Shown in pieces: positions 40,784 through 50,867 of a stretch of DNA of 64,000 nt (position 1 is the stretch's first letter; every line of letters starts with the position of its first letter). The notes beneath the pieces were generated by a model. The model was not told the DNA's origin. It saw nothing but the letters and a program-made list of their open reading frames with translations, and made no database searches. The DNA lies in the NCBI RefSeq assembly GCF_018882405.1, contig NZ_JACVOO010000001.1, positions 241,779 to 305,778 of the forward strand, read 5' to 3'. Both the position numbers and the translations under genes were made by a program. The stretch is from Polynucleobacter sp. 31A-FELB (GTDB lineage: Bacteria > Pseudomonadota > Gammaproteobacteria > Burkholderiales > Burkholderiaceae).

Positions 40784-43129
40784 TTAGCTAACCCGCACCC
40801 GGGTCACGCGCATCACATCGTGATTGGTACGTAAGCTACGCATCACCTTGGAAAGGTGCAAGCGATCTGATACTTGGATCGTAAACCGAATGGTGACGGC
40901 ATCTTCTTTGTAGCGATCATCCATCGACACGTTCATGATGTTGGAGTCAGCAGCAGTCACACTGCTTGCCACTCTTGCTAATACACCCTTACCTTGGCGC
41001 GTATCGATTGCAAGATCCACTTCAAACTCTCGGTTGACCTCTTTGCCCCACTCAACCTCAACCCACTTATCACTATCCTTGGAGAGCATTCGAAGGGCTA
41101 CTGGGCAGTCATTCGTATGAACCTGTAAGCCCTCACCCTTACCGAGGTAACCAATAATGTTGTCGCCTGGAATCGGATGACAGCAAGTTTGAAAACTAAT
41201 CGAGTTACCTTCGCGTCCATCAACCAAAATAGCCTGACGCTGATGGTGATGTGAAGTGATTTCTTGCTGAGGCGAAACCCAATCGGCCGCGCCCAAGCGC
41301 ATTTGCTCTGAGCCACCTTCATCATCAATCAAAATCTTTAAGCGAATGGCTAGCTCTTGAGGGGATCTACGACCCAAGGCAATATTGACACAGGCTTCTT
41401 CGCGCGTTTTATCGCCAGTCCAATGCAGTAACTTTTCCCAGATCTCTGGTGACAGCAATCCTGCATCAACGCCCTGCTGACGCAAGGCACTAGCCAAGAG
41501 ACGTTCACCCAATTGCAGAGACTCAGCATAGTGTTTGGTTTTGAGCGAATGACGAATGGAGGCACGCGCTTTACCGGTTCGAACAAATGCCAACCAACCT
41601 GGATTAGGCTGAGAGTTGGCTGATGTCACTACTTCGACAATATCGCTATTCTTAAGCTCACTGCGCAAAGGTAACTGCATGCCATTAATCTTCACAGCCA
41701 CACAAGTGTTACCTACATCACTATGAATTGAGTAAGCAAAGTCTAAAGCGGTAGCGCCACGTGGCAAGGCCCTGATCTGCCCTTTTGGAGTGAAGACATA
41801 AACCGCATCCGGGAACAAATCAATTTTGACGTGCTCCAAGAATTCTTGTGAATCTCCACTGCTATCCTGAATATCAATTAAAGATTGCAACCATTGATGC
41901 GCGCGGTTTTGTACCTCGCTCATATCTGGCGTGCCATCTTTATAAGCCCAGTGGGCAGCAACGCCTGCCTCAGCAACTGCGTGCATATCACTCGTACGTA
42001 TCTGAAACTCTACCGGCACACCAGATGGGCCTAATAGTGTGGTGTGTAGAGATTGATAACCATTGAGCTTAGGAATTGCAATGTAATCCTTAAACTTGCC
42101 TGGCATTGGTTTATAGAGTGCATGCAAAATTCCGAGAGCACGATAGCACTCGTCAATCGAATGCACGGTGACCCTGAAGGCGTAGACATCAAGTACCTGA
42201 GAAAAACTCAAGTGCTTACTACGCATTTTGTTGTAAATACTAAAGAGGGTTTTTTCTCGACCTTGCAGATCAACCTCGAGATCGGCTTTTGCAAATGCCA
42301 TCCGGGCATTTTGCAAAATCTTCTCGACCATTTCTTTGCGATTACCACGCGCCCGCTTTACTGCACCTTCAATCACTCTGAAGCGCATTGGCATGGAGTA
42401 ACGGAAACTGAGATCTTGTAAGTCGCGGTAAATAATATTGAGGCCGAGACGGTGCGCAATCGGTGCGTAGATCTCAATCGTTTCAGCGGCTACTCTGCGA
42501 CGCTTTTCCATTGGGACGGCATCGAGGGTGCGCATGTTGTGTGTACGATCAGCTAGCTTCACCAAAATGACGCGCACATCTCGCGCCATCGCCATAAACA
42601 TCTTGCGGAAGCTTTCAGCCTGCGCCTCAGCATGGCTCTGGAATTCCAACTTATCGAGCTTAGTTAATCCCTCAACCAGCTCAGCTACTTTGCTGCCAAA
42701 CTTGCCGACTAGGTCAGCTTGAGTGCAACCTGTGTCTTCAATCACATCGTGCAGTAAGGCTGCCATGATGGAGGAGGCATCTAAGCGCCAAGTGGCACAG
42801 AGTTCAGCTACCGCTACGGGATGGGTAATATAAGGCTCGCCACTATGACGATACTGACCGAGATGAGCAGCATCAGCAAAATGAAAAGCCTGCTTGATGA
42901 GATTCACTTCATCAGGCTTGAGATAGCCCAATTTAGAAATGAGGCCATCAATAGAAACAACTTGATGTTTTAAAGGTAATGTTGGCGCAGAGGTAGGGCC
43001 AAATAAATGTCGGCTCGACTGAGCCAACAAGGTGGCGATGATGGAAGACTTATCGCTCTTAACAGTCTCTTTAGGCGAGACCTGGCCTTTGGATTCCGAT
43101 GTGTTTGGGTCGCCTAAGGGGAGCTCCAC
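40784..43129 (-). CDS. spoT: Bifunctional (p)ppGpp synthetase/hydrolase SpoT
   Basis: Makes and degrades the stringent-response alarmone (p)ppGpp. The 781-residue protein has an HD hydrolase domain with the metal-binding pair in LLHDVIEDTG (His127, Asp128), a synthetase domain (DYIAIPKLNGYQSLHTTLLG, then PVEFQIRT), a TGS domain (VYVFTPKGQIRALPRGATAL) and a C-terminal ACT domain. It starts with GTG at 43129, with AGGGG seven bases upstream, 15 bp after rpoZ. The HD residues look intact, so hydrolase activity is expected; synthetase activity is likely but not certain. Confidence 0.96.
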   Translation of the reverse strand: MELPLGDPNTSESKGQVSPKETVKSDKSSIIATLLAQSSRHLFGPTSAPTLPLKHQVVSIDGLISKLGYLKPDEVNLIKQAFHFADAAHLGQYRHSGEPYITHPVAVAELCATWRLDASSIMAALLHDVIEDTGCTQADLVGKFGSKVAELVEGLTKLDKLEFQSHAEAQAESFRKMFMAMARDVRVILVKLADRTHNMRTLDAVPMEKRRRVAAETIEIYAPIAHRLGLNIIYRDLQDLSFRYSMPMRFRVIEGAVKRARGNRKEMVEKILQNARMAFAKADLEVDLQGREKTLFSIYNKMRSKHLSFSQVLDVYAFRVTVHSIDECYRALGILHALYKPMPGKFKDYIAIPKLNGYQSLHTTLLGPSGVPVEFQIRTSDMHAVAEAGVAAHWAYKDGTPDMSEVQNRAHQWLQSLIDIQDSSGDSQEFLEHVKIDLFPDAVYVFTPKGQIRALPRGATALDFAYSIHSDVGNTCVAVKINGMQLPLRSELKNSDIVEVVTSANSQPNPGWLAFVRTGKARASIRHSLKTKHYAESLQLGERLLASALRQQGVDAGLLSPEIWEKLLHWTGDKTREEACVNIALGRRSPQELAIRLKILIDDEGGSEQMRLGAADWVSPQQEITSHHHQRQAILVDGREGNSISFQTCCHPIPGDNIIGYLGKGEGLQVHTNDCPVALRMLSKDSDKWVEVEWGKEVNREFEVDLAIDTRQGKGVLARVASSVTAADSNIMNVSMDDRYKEDAVTIRFTIQVSDRLHLSKVMRSLRTNHDVMRVTRVRVS

Positions 43130-43144
43130 AACGGAACCCCTGTA

Positions 43145-43348
43145 TTACAAAGGTACTTTGGTCAACATGTCACGGTCAGTTACACCAGCAGCAACTTCAC
43201 GCAACGCAACAACAGTTGCTTTATCTCTGGACTCAACACGTGGGGAGTGACCTTGAACCAATTGACGTGCGCGATAAGTCGCGGCCAATACCAGCTCAAA
43301 ACGATTTGGGATAGTTTTTAGACAATCTTCTACAGTAATACGGGCCAT
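43145..43348 (-). CDS. rpoZ: RNA polymerase omega subunit
   Basis: Small core subunit that helps assembly of RNA polymerase and forms a ppGpp site. From ATG 43348 ([19 protein letters not shown]) it has 67 residues, the normal length; nine extra codons upstream are not family-like. The conserved [20 protein letters not shown] is present. It lies between gmk and spoT, as in many proteobacteria. Confidence 0.97.
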   Translation of the reverse strand: MARITVEDCLKTIPNRFELVLAATYRARQLVQGHSPRVESRDKATVVALREVAAGVTDRDMLTKVPL

Positions 43349-43393
43349 GCTGAACTCACTTAAATTTAGCTTCAATACCTATAGGATAACTGA

Positions 43394-44044
43394 TTAGACC
43401 CCAAGACGCCTTAAAAGCGCAGGGTTGCGAGCCATAATCGGCCCTGAGCGCAGGCGGCTGGCTGCCACCACATGGCGTAAATCAATTAAGGCCTGCTCAA
43501 AATCGTCGTTGATGACAATGAAATCTGCCTCATGGGCATGCTGGAGCTCTAAATGAGCTGCAGCTAACCTTCTCTGAATGGTTGCCTCATCATCCTGCCC
43601 TCGTTTGCGCAAGCGCTCCTCTAGAGCCTCAAATGAAGGAGGGAAGATGAAGATCCACTGCACTTCCGGAATGATTTGACGAATTTGCTGGGCACCCTGC
43701 CAGTCGATTTCGAGCATCACATCGCGCCCGGTTTTCATCTGGGTTTCGATCCAGGCTTTGGAGGTGCCGTAAAAATTGCCGTGCACTTCTGCATGCTCCA
43801 AGAAATTACCCTGATCGCGTTCAACTATAAATTCTTCTCTTTTGATAAAGCGATAGTCTTTGCCATCTACCTCACCTGGCCTTGGTGCACGCGTTGTGGT
43901 TGAAAGGGAGAGCTTGAGTGCTGCATCTTCTTGCAGTAAAGCGTTCACCAAAGAAGATTTGCCAGCGCCTGATGGGGCAACGATCATCAACATACTGCCT
44001 TGGTAGGCAGGAGATAAGTTAGCTTTAGGTTTGGGGCTGGCCAT
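43394..44044 (-). CDS. gmk: Guanylate kinase
   Basis: Phosphorylates GMP to GDP with ATP. The 216-residue protein has the P-loop IVAPSGAGKSSLVNALL near residues 21-37, the GMP-binding TTRAPRPGEVDGKDYRF and the lid region RLRKRGQDDEATIQRRL. It is 21 bp after yicC and heads the gmk-rpoZ-spoT set, all of which relate to guanine nucleotide control. Confidence 0.97.
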   Translation of the reverse strand: MASPKPKANLSPAYQGSMLMIVAPSGAGKSSLVNALLQEDAALKLSLSTTTRAPRPGEVDGKDYRFIKREEFIVERDQGNFLEHAEVHGNFYGTSKAWIETQMKTGRDVMLEIDWQGAQQIRQIIPEVQWIFIFPPSFEALEERLRKRGQDDEATIQRRLAAAHLELQHAHEADFIVINDDFEQALIDLRHVVAASRLRSGPIMARNPALLRRLGV

Positions 44045-44065
44045 AATAATTTGTGTAAGTAACAG

Positions 44066-45004
44066 TTACTCTAAATTTTGCACTTGTTCACGCATCTGCT
44101 CAATTAAGAGCTTGAGCTCTAAAGCAGCTTGCGTGCATTCTTCTGAAACGGATTTGGAGCTTAAGGTATTGGCCTCACGGTTCAACTCTTGCATCAAGAA
44201 ATCTAAACGCTTACCTACCGGCCCTTTGCCTGCAAGCGCAGTATCTACCACCTGAAGATGTGTCTTGAGGCGAGCAAACTCTTCCGCCACATCGATGCGA
44301 ACTGCGTAGAGAACAACTTCTTGACGAATACGCTCCATCAACTCAGTACCAGACCCACTACTTTTACCTTGTTCTTGTGCAGCCAATGCTTCTGCCAGAC
44401 GCTCAGTCAGTTTCTCTTGATACTGGGCTACATAGACAGGAACCTTAGGCTCAATCACCTTAACAATCTCACGCATCTTGCTAGTGATATTGGTGAGTAC
44501 TGTGACCAAGGCTTTACCTTCTGTGTGGCGACTATCCATTAGCGCAGCCAAAGCAGCGCGGCCCGCTTCTACGGTCGCAGCAATCCAGCCCTCTTCTTCA
44601 CCTCTAGGCTCAGAAACAATTCCGGGCCAGCGCAAAATATCAGCGATACGCAATGCTTCAGCATTGGGAAAGGCTACTTGAGCATGCTCTTGAAGTGTAT
44701 AGAGGGCATCCAAGCGATCCTTGTTCAAGGCACCTAAGGCATGGGGGTTAGCTTTTGCAGCCCCAGCGGCACCCGAATTAACACGCCAGGCAGCCCGAAA
44801 CTCAACCTTACCCCGAGAAAGGCTTTGAGTAGCCATCTCTCGTAAGGCAGGCTCAGCCCCGCGACACTCGTCCGGAAGACGAAAGCCCAAATCCAGAAAG
44901 CGGCTATTAACAGCCCGACATTCCACTTGCAGATCAGCTACAACGCCAGCTCCTAGGGAGACTTGACGAGAAGCGCTGCCATAACCAGTCATGCTCGATA
45001 TCAT
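44066..45004 (-). CDS. yicC: YicC family protein (putative endoribonuclease)
   Basis: A 312-residue protein of the YicC/YloC family; members are described as small-RNA-related endoribonucleases or as partners of PNPase. The N-terminus [15 protein letters not shown] and the C-terminal [20 protein letters not shown] are diagnostic. I choose ATG 45004 over the upstream codon at 45031, since the family begins with (M)IxSMTGYG. It is divergent from rph with 32 bp between the starts, so their promoters must overlap each other or the coding sequences. Confidence 0.9.
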   Translation of the reverse strand: MISSMTGYGSASRQVSLGAGVVADLQVECRAVNSRFLDLGFRLPDECRGAEPALREMATQSLSRGKVEFRAAWRVNSGAAGAAKANPHALGALNKDRLDALYTLQEHAQVAFPNAEALRIADILRWPGIVSEPRGEEEGWIAATVEAGRAALAALMDSRHTEGKALVTVLTNITSKMREIVKVIEPKVPVYVAQYQEKLTERLAEALAAQEQGKSSGSGTELMERIRQEVVLYAVRIDVAEEFARLKTHLQVVDTALAGKGPVGKRLDFLMQELNREANTLSSKSVSEECTQAALELKLLIEQMREQVQNLE

Positions 45005-45036
45005 ATGGACATTGTAGATCTTTAGGACCACACCCC

Positions 45037-45768
45037 ATGACTCAGCACAACATCACCCGCCCTAGTGGCCGCACCCCTACGCAATTACGCCCTGTGAGCA
45101 TCAGCCGTGCCTTTACCAAGCATGCGGAAGGCTCAGTCCTGATTGCCTTTGGTGACACCAAGGTGCTCTGTACAGCCAGCGTTCTAGAAAAAGTGCCTCC
45201 GCATAAAAAAGGCTCTGGTGAAGGTTGGGTTACCGCTGAATACGGCATGCTCCCCCGCTCTACCCATACCCGTAGCGATCGTGAAGCAGCGCGCGGCAAA
45301 CAATCTGGACGCACACAAGAGATTCAGCGCTTGATCGGTCGTGCAATGCGCAGCGTCTTTGATCTAAAAGTCTTGGGTGAAAGAACTATCCATTTAGATT
45401 GCGATGTCTTGCAGGCTGATGGCGGAACAAGAACTGCATCAATTACTGGCGCCTATGTAGCAGCACGCGATGCAATTAATACCCTCCTGCAAAGTGGTGC
45501 ACTCAAGGCCGACCCAATTATTGATAGTGTTGCAGCGATTTCTGTTGGCATCTATCAAGGCGTCCCCGTGCTCGATTTAGATTATCCAGAAGATTCTTCT
45601 TGCGATACCGACATGAATGTCGTTATGACAGGCAAAGGCGGCATGATTGAAGTGCAAGGCACAGCTGAAGGCGCTGCCTTCTCACGCGCTGAATTAAATG
45701 CACTGCTTGATTTAGCAGAACAAGGTATTGCGGACTTAACGCAACTCCAAAAAGAAGCGTTTAAATAA
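45037..45768 (+). CDS. rph: Ribonuclease PH
   Basis: Phosphorolytic exoribonuclease that trims tRNA 3' ends; 243 residues. The family stretches are [56 protein letters not shown] and [22 protein letters not shown] nine bases before the ATG is the likely ribosome binding site. It leads the rph-rdgB-hemW operon. Confidence 0.98.
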   Translation: MTQHNITRPSGRTPTQLRPVSISRAFTKHAEGSVLIAFGDTKVLCTASVLEKVPPHKKGSGEGWVTAEYGMLPRSTHTRSDREAARGKQSGRTQEIQRLIGRAMRSVFDLKVLGERTIHLDCDVLQADGGTRTASITGAYVAARDAINTLLQSGALKADPIIDSVAAISVGIYQGVPVLDLDYPEDSSCDTDMNVVMTGKGGMIEVQGTAEGAAFSRAELNALLDLAEQGIADLTQLQKEAFK

Positions 45769-45782
45769 AAGATTAAAGGTAG

Positions 45783-46385
45783 ATGGTGCAAAAACTCGTT
45801 CTCGCCTCTAACAATGCCGGCAAGGTTCGGGAGTTTCAGGAACTCTTAGCGCCTTTTCTATTTCAGGTCATCCCTCAAGGCGAGTTAGGCATTCCTTCAG
45901 CAGAAGAGCCGCACCATACTTTTGTTGAGAATGCGCTTACTAAGGCACGTCATGCCAGTGCTGCCAGCGGCTTGCCCGCACTTGCTGATGATTCAGGAAT
46001 TTGTGCTCATGCATTAGATGGGGCACCAGGAGTTTACTCGGCACGCTATGCAGGCGTTGATGGAGATAGTGCAGCTAACAACCAAAAGCTGATTGCATCC
46101 TTACAAGGTAAAGCCGATCGTGGGGCGCATTACGTTTGCGCCCTCGTCATGGTCAATAGCGCCAATGATCCAGAGCCGCTGATTGTGCAAACTCGCTGGT
46201 ATGGCCAAATCATTGATGACGCCAAAGGTGCCCATGGCTTTGGTTATGACCCCCACTTCTTTTTACCTGAACTTGGCAATACAGCCGCAGAACTAGAGCC
46301 TTCTGAGAAAAATCTCATCAGCCATCGTGGTCAAGCATTGCGCGAACTCATCGCCGAACTTCAAAGCCGTGCTCAATCCGCTTAA
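45783..46385 (+). CDS. rdgB: XTP/dITP pyrophosphatase
   Basis: House-cleaning enzyme that hydrolyses non-canonical purine triphosphates such as dITP and XTP. The 200-residue protein opens with LVLASNNAGKVREFQELL and contains LPALADDSGICAHALDGAPG and FGYDPHFFLPE. AAAGG lies just upstream of the ATG. It is 14 bp after rph and overlaps the start region of hemW. Confidence 0.97.
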   Translation: MVQKLVLASNNAGKVREFQELLAPFLFQVIPQGELGIPSAEEPHHTFVENALTKARHASAASGLPALADDSGICAHALDGAPGVYSARYAGVDGDSAANNQKLIASLQGKADRGAHYVCALVMVNSANDPEPLIVQTRWYGQIIDDAKGAHGFGYDPHFFLPELGNTAAELEPSEKNLISHRGQALRELIAELQSRAQSA

Positions 46386-47589
46386 TCCGGTTTTGGCAAC
46401 CCAGCCAAAACTCACTGCCCTTCCCCCGTTATCTTTGTATATTCATTTTCCGTGGTGTGAAAAGAAGTGCCCTTATTGTGATTTCAACTCGCATCAAATT
46501 AAAGATGGTGTTGGTAATGCAGATGCAGGCGCAAAAGCCTCTCAGGGATTTGATGAAGCGCGCTATATCAAGGCCCTCATTGCTGATCTTGAGACAGAAC
46601 TACCTCGCATCTGGGGTCGTCAAGTACATAGCATCTTTATTGGTGGCGGCACTCCGAGCTTGATGTCCGCTAATGGCATGAACGAATTGCTTTCAGCCAT
46701 TCGAGCGCGCGTGAACTTAGAGCCTGATTGTGAAATCACCATGGAAGCTAATCCCGGCTCAGTTGAAGCGGAGAAGTTTGCTGGCTTTGCTAAAGCAGGC
46801 ATCAATCGCGTCTCTTTAGGCATTCAGAGTTTTCAAGATCAGCAACTCAAAGCATTGGGACGTATTCATAATGGTGAAGAAGCTAAGCGCGCGATTGCGA
46901 TTGCTTTGCAACACTTTAAATCCGTCAATCTGGATTTGATGTTTGGCTTACCGAATCAAACTTTGGAAGCAGCTAAAGCCGATATTGAAACTGCGCTCTC
47001 GTTTAAGACACCGCACCTATCTTTCTATAACCTCACGCTAGAGCCCAATACCTATTTTGCAAACTTTCCTCCGAAGCTGCCAAACGAAGATGAGATAGAT
47101 GCCATCTTTGAACAGAACTTGGCGCTATTAGAGACTGCAGGTTATCGGCGCTATGAAGTATCTGCGTACGCTAAAAAAGATCAGGAGTGCAAACACAATC
47201 TCAACTACTGGCGCTTTGGGGATTACATCGGAATTGGCGCAGGCGCGCACGGAAAGATTTCCTTCCCAGACAAAATTACCCGCCAAGTGCGGGAGCGTCA
47301 TCCAGAAACCTATATGCAGGCAATGGAAAGCAAAGGCAATGCATTAATTGAAGCAAGAGAGATTCCCGCTAAAGATCTTCCATTTGAATTCATGCTCAAT
47401 ACATTGCGCCTGACAGATGGCGTTGACACCATCACCTTTAGCGAGCGTACCGGCTTACCGCTAAATGTAGTTTCAAAAGGATTGGAAGAAGCTAGCAAAA
47501 AAGGTTTGTTAGATCTGAATCCAAACAAACTCAAGGCCACTGAACAAGGTTTGCGCTATCTCAATAATCTGCAAGAGATGTTCTTATAA
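46369..47589 (+). CDS. hemW: Radical SAM heme chaperone HemW
   Basis: HemN-like radical SAM protein that binds heme and delivers it to target proteins. The cluster motif CEKKCPYCDF (CxxxCxxC) follows SLYIHFPW; GGGTPSLMS and MEANPGSVEAEKFAGF are family patterns. No ATG is available near the N-terminus; the frame offers GTG at 46327, GTG at 46369 and TTG at 46393. I use 46369, giving 406 residues and a 17-bp overlap with rdgB, but the exact start is uncertain. It lacks the extra cysteine and residues of true coproporphyrinogen oxidases as far as can be seen. Confidence 0.93.
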   Translation: MLNPLNPVLATQPKLTALPPLSLYIHFPWCEKKCPYCDFNSHQIKDGVGNADAGAKASQGFDEARYIKALIADLETELPRIWGRQVHSIFIGGGTPSLMSANGMNELLSAIRARVNLEPDCEITMEANPGSVEAEKFAGFAKAGINRVSLGIQSFQDQQLKALGRIHNGEEAKRAIAIALQHFKSVNLDLMFGLPNQTLEAAKADIETALSFKTPHLSFYNLTLEPNTYFANFPPKLPNEDEIDAIFEQNLALLETAGYRRYEVSAYAKKDQECKHNLNYWRFGDYIGIGAGAHGKISFPDKITRQVRERHPETYMQAMESKGNALIEAREIPAKDLPFEFMLNTLRLTDGVDTITFSERTGLPLNVVSKGLEEASKKGLLDLNPNKLKATEQGLRYLNNLQEMFL

Positions 47590-47618
47590 GTCTAAAGATG
47601 GGTGTTTGCGGACTTGGA

Positions 47619-48422
47619 TTACTTTCCAGTCCAGACAGGTGGTTTCCCATCTAAGAATGCGGAAACACCATTCTTAAAATCTTCACTGCCATAACATTCC
47701 CGAATGAGATCACTGCAGTCCGGTAAGTTATTTTTAATCAATCTAGCTAAAGTCAACTTGGTAGATTTTTGTGTAATGGGGGCTAATTTCATTAAGCGTT
47801 CAGCCAATTGATTAGCCCCAAGCTCAAGATTTTCGGCTGGATAAGTGGCTAGGAGATAGCCCTGTTTCAATAACTCGGGTGCAGTAACCAGTTCAGCCAA
47901 TAGCAACATACGCTTTACGATATTGACACCTAGATGCGCGACGAGCCAAGCAACATTGCCGGCAGATAAACAATTGCCCAGAGTTTTTGCAATCGGAACT
48001 CCAAAGCGGGCATCTGGTGTGGAGATTCTGAAATCGCAACAACTGGCAATTGCAAGACCTCCACCAACCGCCATGCCATCAATCACCGCAATCGTCGGGA
48101 TAGGCAATGTTGCCAAGGGGGCTAAATATTGATCGATACCCTCTTCATAAGAAATCCCGTCCTCACCGGACGTAAAGCCGGAGAACTGAGCGATATCACT
48201 TCCAGAGACAAAGGACTTGCCTCCAGCACCACGCAAGATAGCAACCTTGGCCTTAGGGTTCTTAGCCAAATCTTCACAAATGGATTTCAGACTCTGATAC
48301 ATCCCTACCGTCATTGCATTGCGGGCGGCAACGTGATCAAAGATGATGTATGCAACATCATTGCGAAGTTCTAAGCGAACCTCGGCAATACGTTCTGGAG
48401 TGGAGTTATTTTCTGCTGTCAT
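47619..48422 (-). CDS. Enoyl-CoA hydratase/isomerase family protein
   Basis: Crotonase-fold protein of 267 residues. The oxyanion-hole parts are present: FVSGSDIAQFSG and AVIDGMAVGGGLAIASCCDF. The catalytic Glu pair of classical hydratases is not obvious at the second position (FGVPIAKTLGNCLSAGNVAW), so the reaction could be hydration, isomerisation or hydrolysis of an acyl-CoA. Its start codon abuts the T-run of a terminator for the upstream gene, so it may rely on read-through. Confidence 0.87.
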   Translation of the reverse strand: MTAENNSTPERIAEVRLELRNDVAYIIFDHVAARNAMTVGMYQSLKSICEDLAKNPKAKVAILRGAGGKSFVSGSDIAQFSGFTSGEDGISYEEGIDQYLAPLATLPIPTIAVIDGMAVGGGLAIASCCDFRISTPDARFGVPIAKTLGNCLSAGNVAWLVAHLGVNIVKRMLLLAELVTAPELLKQGYLLATYPAENLELGANQLAERLMKLAPITQKSTKLTLARLIKNNLPDCSDLIRECYGSEDFKNGVSAFLDGKPPVWTGK

Positions 48423-48423
48423 G

Positions 48424-48458
48424 AAATAAAAAACCCTCCCTCATTCAAGAGAGAGGGT
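48424..48458 (-). terminator. Terminator after the Bug-type binding protein gene
   Basis: ACCCTCCCTC (48433-48442) pairs with GAGAGAGGGT (48449-48458) with one mismatch and a 6-base loop. On the minus strand TTTTTTATTT follows. The T-run ends within a few bases of the enoyl-CoA hydratase start codon, and the GGGAGGG of the stem overlaps the place of its ribosome binding site. Confidence 0.82.
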
Positions 48459-48495
48459 CTGTAAATACTATAACTGAATAAGCTGATTCTAGAAA

Positions 48496-49494
48496 TTATT
48501 CAGACTTGATGTTCAGACTCTTCACCAAGCGCTGATACTTTGCTAGCTCACCCGCTAAGAACAGGCTGAAAGCAGCTGGTGTTGCTGGACCTTCTGGCTG
48601 CAGACCCTGGGCATCCAATGTTTTCTTAATCTCTGGATCGTTCGTAGCCGCTTTGACTGCCTGGTCGATCCTATTCACCACCGCTGGATCCATGCCTTTT
48701 GGCCCCATCACAGAGTACCAATTGGTGACATCAAATCCAACGATGCCTACTTCGTTAAATGTAGGTACGTTAGGTAACAATGCCAATCGCTTTGGAGTAG
48801 AAATTGCCAAAGCCTTTAAATTGCCCTGACGAATCTGCTGCAAGTTTGGTGGCAAGGTATCAAAGTTCATTGTGATTTGACCGCCTAATAAGTCCACAAT
48901 CGCTTGGCCGCTTCCTTTATAAGGAACGTGATTCATTTCTACACCAGCGATCTTGGAGAACAAGGCGCCGGCGAGATGTTGCGTACTACCAATACCGGAT
49001 GAGCCATAAGTCATCTGACCTGGATTCTGCTTAGCCAGTGAAATCAACTGCGCTACGGAGTTCACCGGAAGAGAAGATTTAACAACCAACACGTTTGGCA
49101 CATAACCTAAATAGGTAATCGGCGTAAAGTCTGTCGCTGGGTTGTAAGGAACATTCTTCAGCACAAATGGAGAAATCGCATTCGAGTTGGAATGTCCCAT
49201 CAATAATGTGTAGCCATCTGGATTAGATTTAGCAACCAGGTCCGCACCAATCGTTCCTGCAGCCCCAGATTTATTTTCAATGATGACGCTTTGGCCCAAA
49301 ATCTCACTCATTTTTGGAGCAATAGCACGAGCCACAATATCAGTGCCGCCACCAGGAGCAAAACCGACAATTAAACGAATCGGTTTGGTTGGGAAGGCCT
49401 GTTGCGCACTCGCGGAAAATGGCAATGCACTACAAATACCTAGGGCCAAAAAAGCGAATCTGCGCAAAATCCTTTTAGGGGATTGATTGATCAT
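48496..49494 (-). CDS. Tripartite tricarboxylate transporter (Bug family) substrate-binding protein
   Basis: Periplasmic binding protein of the TctC/Bug family, 332 residues from ATG 49494, which has GGAG five bases before it. A signal peptide ([18 protein letters not shown]) is followed by the Bug pattern [20 protein letters not shown] and [20 protein letters not shown]. Bug proteins bind carboxylates, aromatic acids or nicotinate; the ligand is unknown. No TctA/TctB genes are nearby, so it is an orphan. It is divergent from a CoA transferase gene. Confidence 0.92.
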   Translation of the reverse strand: MINQSPKRILRRFAFLALGICSALPFSASAQQAFPTKPIRLIVGFAPGGGTDIVARAIAPKMSEILGQSVIIENKSGAAGTIGADLVAKSNPDGYTLLMGHSNSNAISPFVLKNVPYNPATDFTPITYLGYVPNVLVVKSSLPVNSVAQLISLAKQNPGQMTYGSSGIGSTQHLAGALFSKIAGVEMNHVPYKGSGQAIVDLLGGQITMNFDTLPPNLQQIRQGNLKALAISTPKRLALLPNVPTFNEVGIVGFDVTNWYSVMGPKGMDPAVVNRIDQAVKAATNDPEIKKTLDAQGLQPEGPATPAAFSLFLAGELAKYQRLVKSLNIKSE

Positions 49495-49571
49495 ACGGTC
49501 TCCATTTTTTGTTTTATATTCAAGGCTAGTATTTAGCAGAACAATATAAACATATAAAAACAATTGAGACA

Positions 49572-50789
49572 ATGATGAAAACACCTACCGGTAAGCCTTT
49601 ACCCCTAGCGGGAGTTCGAATTCTTGACGTGAGTCAAGTTATGGCGGGCCCCTACTGCTGCATGTTGCTTGCGGACTTGGGTGCTGATGTCATCAAAATT
49701 GAACCTCCAGGCACTGGAGACCAGACTCGTGGGGCAATGGGATTCAAGATGAAGGGTTCGGACAGCATGGGCTTTCTGAACATGAATCGCAATAAGCGTA
49801 GCGTAACCCTCAATCTGAAAACGGAAGCCGGAAAAAAGGTATTTTTTGAGCTGGTTAAAACCGCAGACATCCTCGTTGAAAACTATCGCCCAGGTGTGAT
49901 GAAAAAATTGGGCATTGATTACCCTTCGTTGAAAGACATTAACCCAGGATTGGTTTATGCCAGCATCTCTGGATTTGGGCAAACGGGTCCATGGGCAGAT
50001 CGCCCTGGTTTTGATCTGATGGCACAAGCGATGTCTGGCGTCATGAGCGTAACAGGCTATCCGGATGGTCCCCCTGTAAAAGCGGGTGTTCCGGTAGCAG
50101 ATATTGGTTGCGCCCTCTTTGCGGTCTATGGAATTTTGTCCGCCTATATTGGTAAAACCAAATCTGGTGAAGGTCAGTTTATTGATGCTTCCCTGTTTGA
50201 CTCTGCATTAGCATTCTCGATTTGGGATACGGCGCAGTATTGGGGCACGGGCGTTGAGCCATACAAGTTAGGTACTGCCAATCACATGAGCGCGCCCTAT
50301 CAGGCCATGAAAGCCTCTGATGGCTACTTTGTGATGGGCGCCACCAATCAAAAGCTCTGGAAACTCCTCTGCGACAAAATTGGTCGCCCAGAATTATTTG
50401 AAGATCCGTTGTTTGTCACCAATCCCTTACGCCTAGCCAATCGCTTAATGTTGGCGGCCGAACTTGAGAAGACCTTTGTCACCAAAACCAGCGAGGAATG
50501 GGTTGACCTCCTCCTGGCGGCAGGCATCCCGGCTGGGCCGATCAATACCTACCCCGAAGCTTTTGATAGCGAGCATGGTCAGCACCGGAAAATGCGCATG
50601 GAGATTGATCATCCAATCGAGGGCAAAGTTCCCAATATTGGCTTTGCAGTCAAGATGATGGGTACACCACAACAAGTTACGCGCCACCCCCCTTTGCTTG
50701 GTGAGCACACTGATGAGGTGCTTCAAGAATTGGGTATTGCTGGAAGCGAACTGAAGGCGCTTGAAGACGGTGGCGCTTTTGCGGCCTAA
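49572..50789 (+). CDS. CaiB/BaiF class III CoA transferase
   Basis: Family III CoA transferase, 405 residues, moving CoA between carboxylic acids. The N-terminus reads [20 protein letters not shown], and the conserved Asp nucleophile is expected in [15 protein letters not shown] or [13 protein letters not shown], where the family aligns [20 protein letters not shown] and [17 protein letters not shown] are typical. Substrates are unknown. It is divergent from the Bug protein gene with 77 bp between starts, and both may serve uptake and activation of one carboxylate. Confidence 0.9.
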   Translation: MMKTPTGKPLPLAGVRILDVSQVMAGPYCCMLLADLGADVIKIEPPGTGDQTRGAMGFKMKGSDSMGFLNMNRNKRSVTLNLKTEAGKKVFFELVKTADILVENYRPGVMKKLGIDYPSLKDINPGLVYASISGFGQTGPWADRPGFDLMAQAMSGVMSVTGYPDGPPVKAGVPVADIGCALFAVYGILSAYIGKTKSGEGQFIDASLFDSALAFSIWDTAQYWGTGVEPYKLGTANHMSAPYQAMKASDGYFVMGATNQKLWKLLCDKIGRPELFEDPLFVTNPLRLANRLMLAAELEKTFVTKTSEEWVDLLLAAGIPAGPINTYPEAFDSEHGQHRKMRMEIDHPIEGKVPNIGFAVKMMGTPQQVTRHPPLLGEHTDEVLQELGIAGSELKALEDGGAFAA

Positions 50790-50814
50790 GGAATTGATCT
50801 CTTGCAGGCAAAAG

Positions 50815-50841
50815 AAATGGGCTCCAAGGAGCCCATTTTTT
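50815..50841 (+). terminator. Terminator after the CoA transferase gene, usable in both directions
   Basis: AAATGGGCTCC and GGAGCCCATTT form a strong stem around a tiny loop, followed by TTTTTT (50836-50841). On the minus strand the stem is followed by CTTTT, so it can also end the alkylsulfatase transcript that stops at 50868. Confidence 0.88.
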
Positions 50842-50867
50842 AATACACATCTATCACTTGACTTAAG

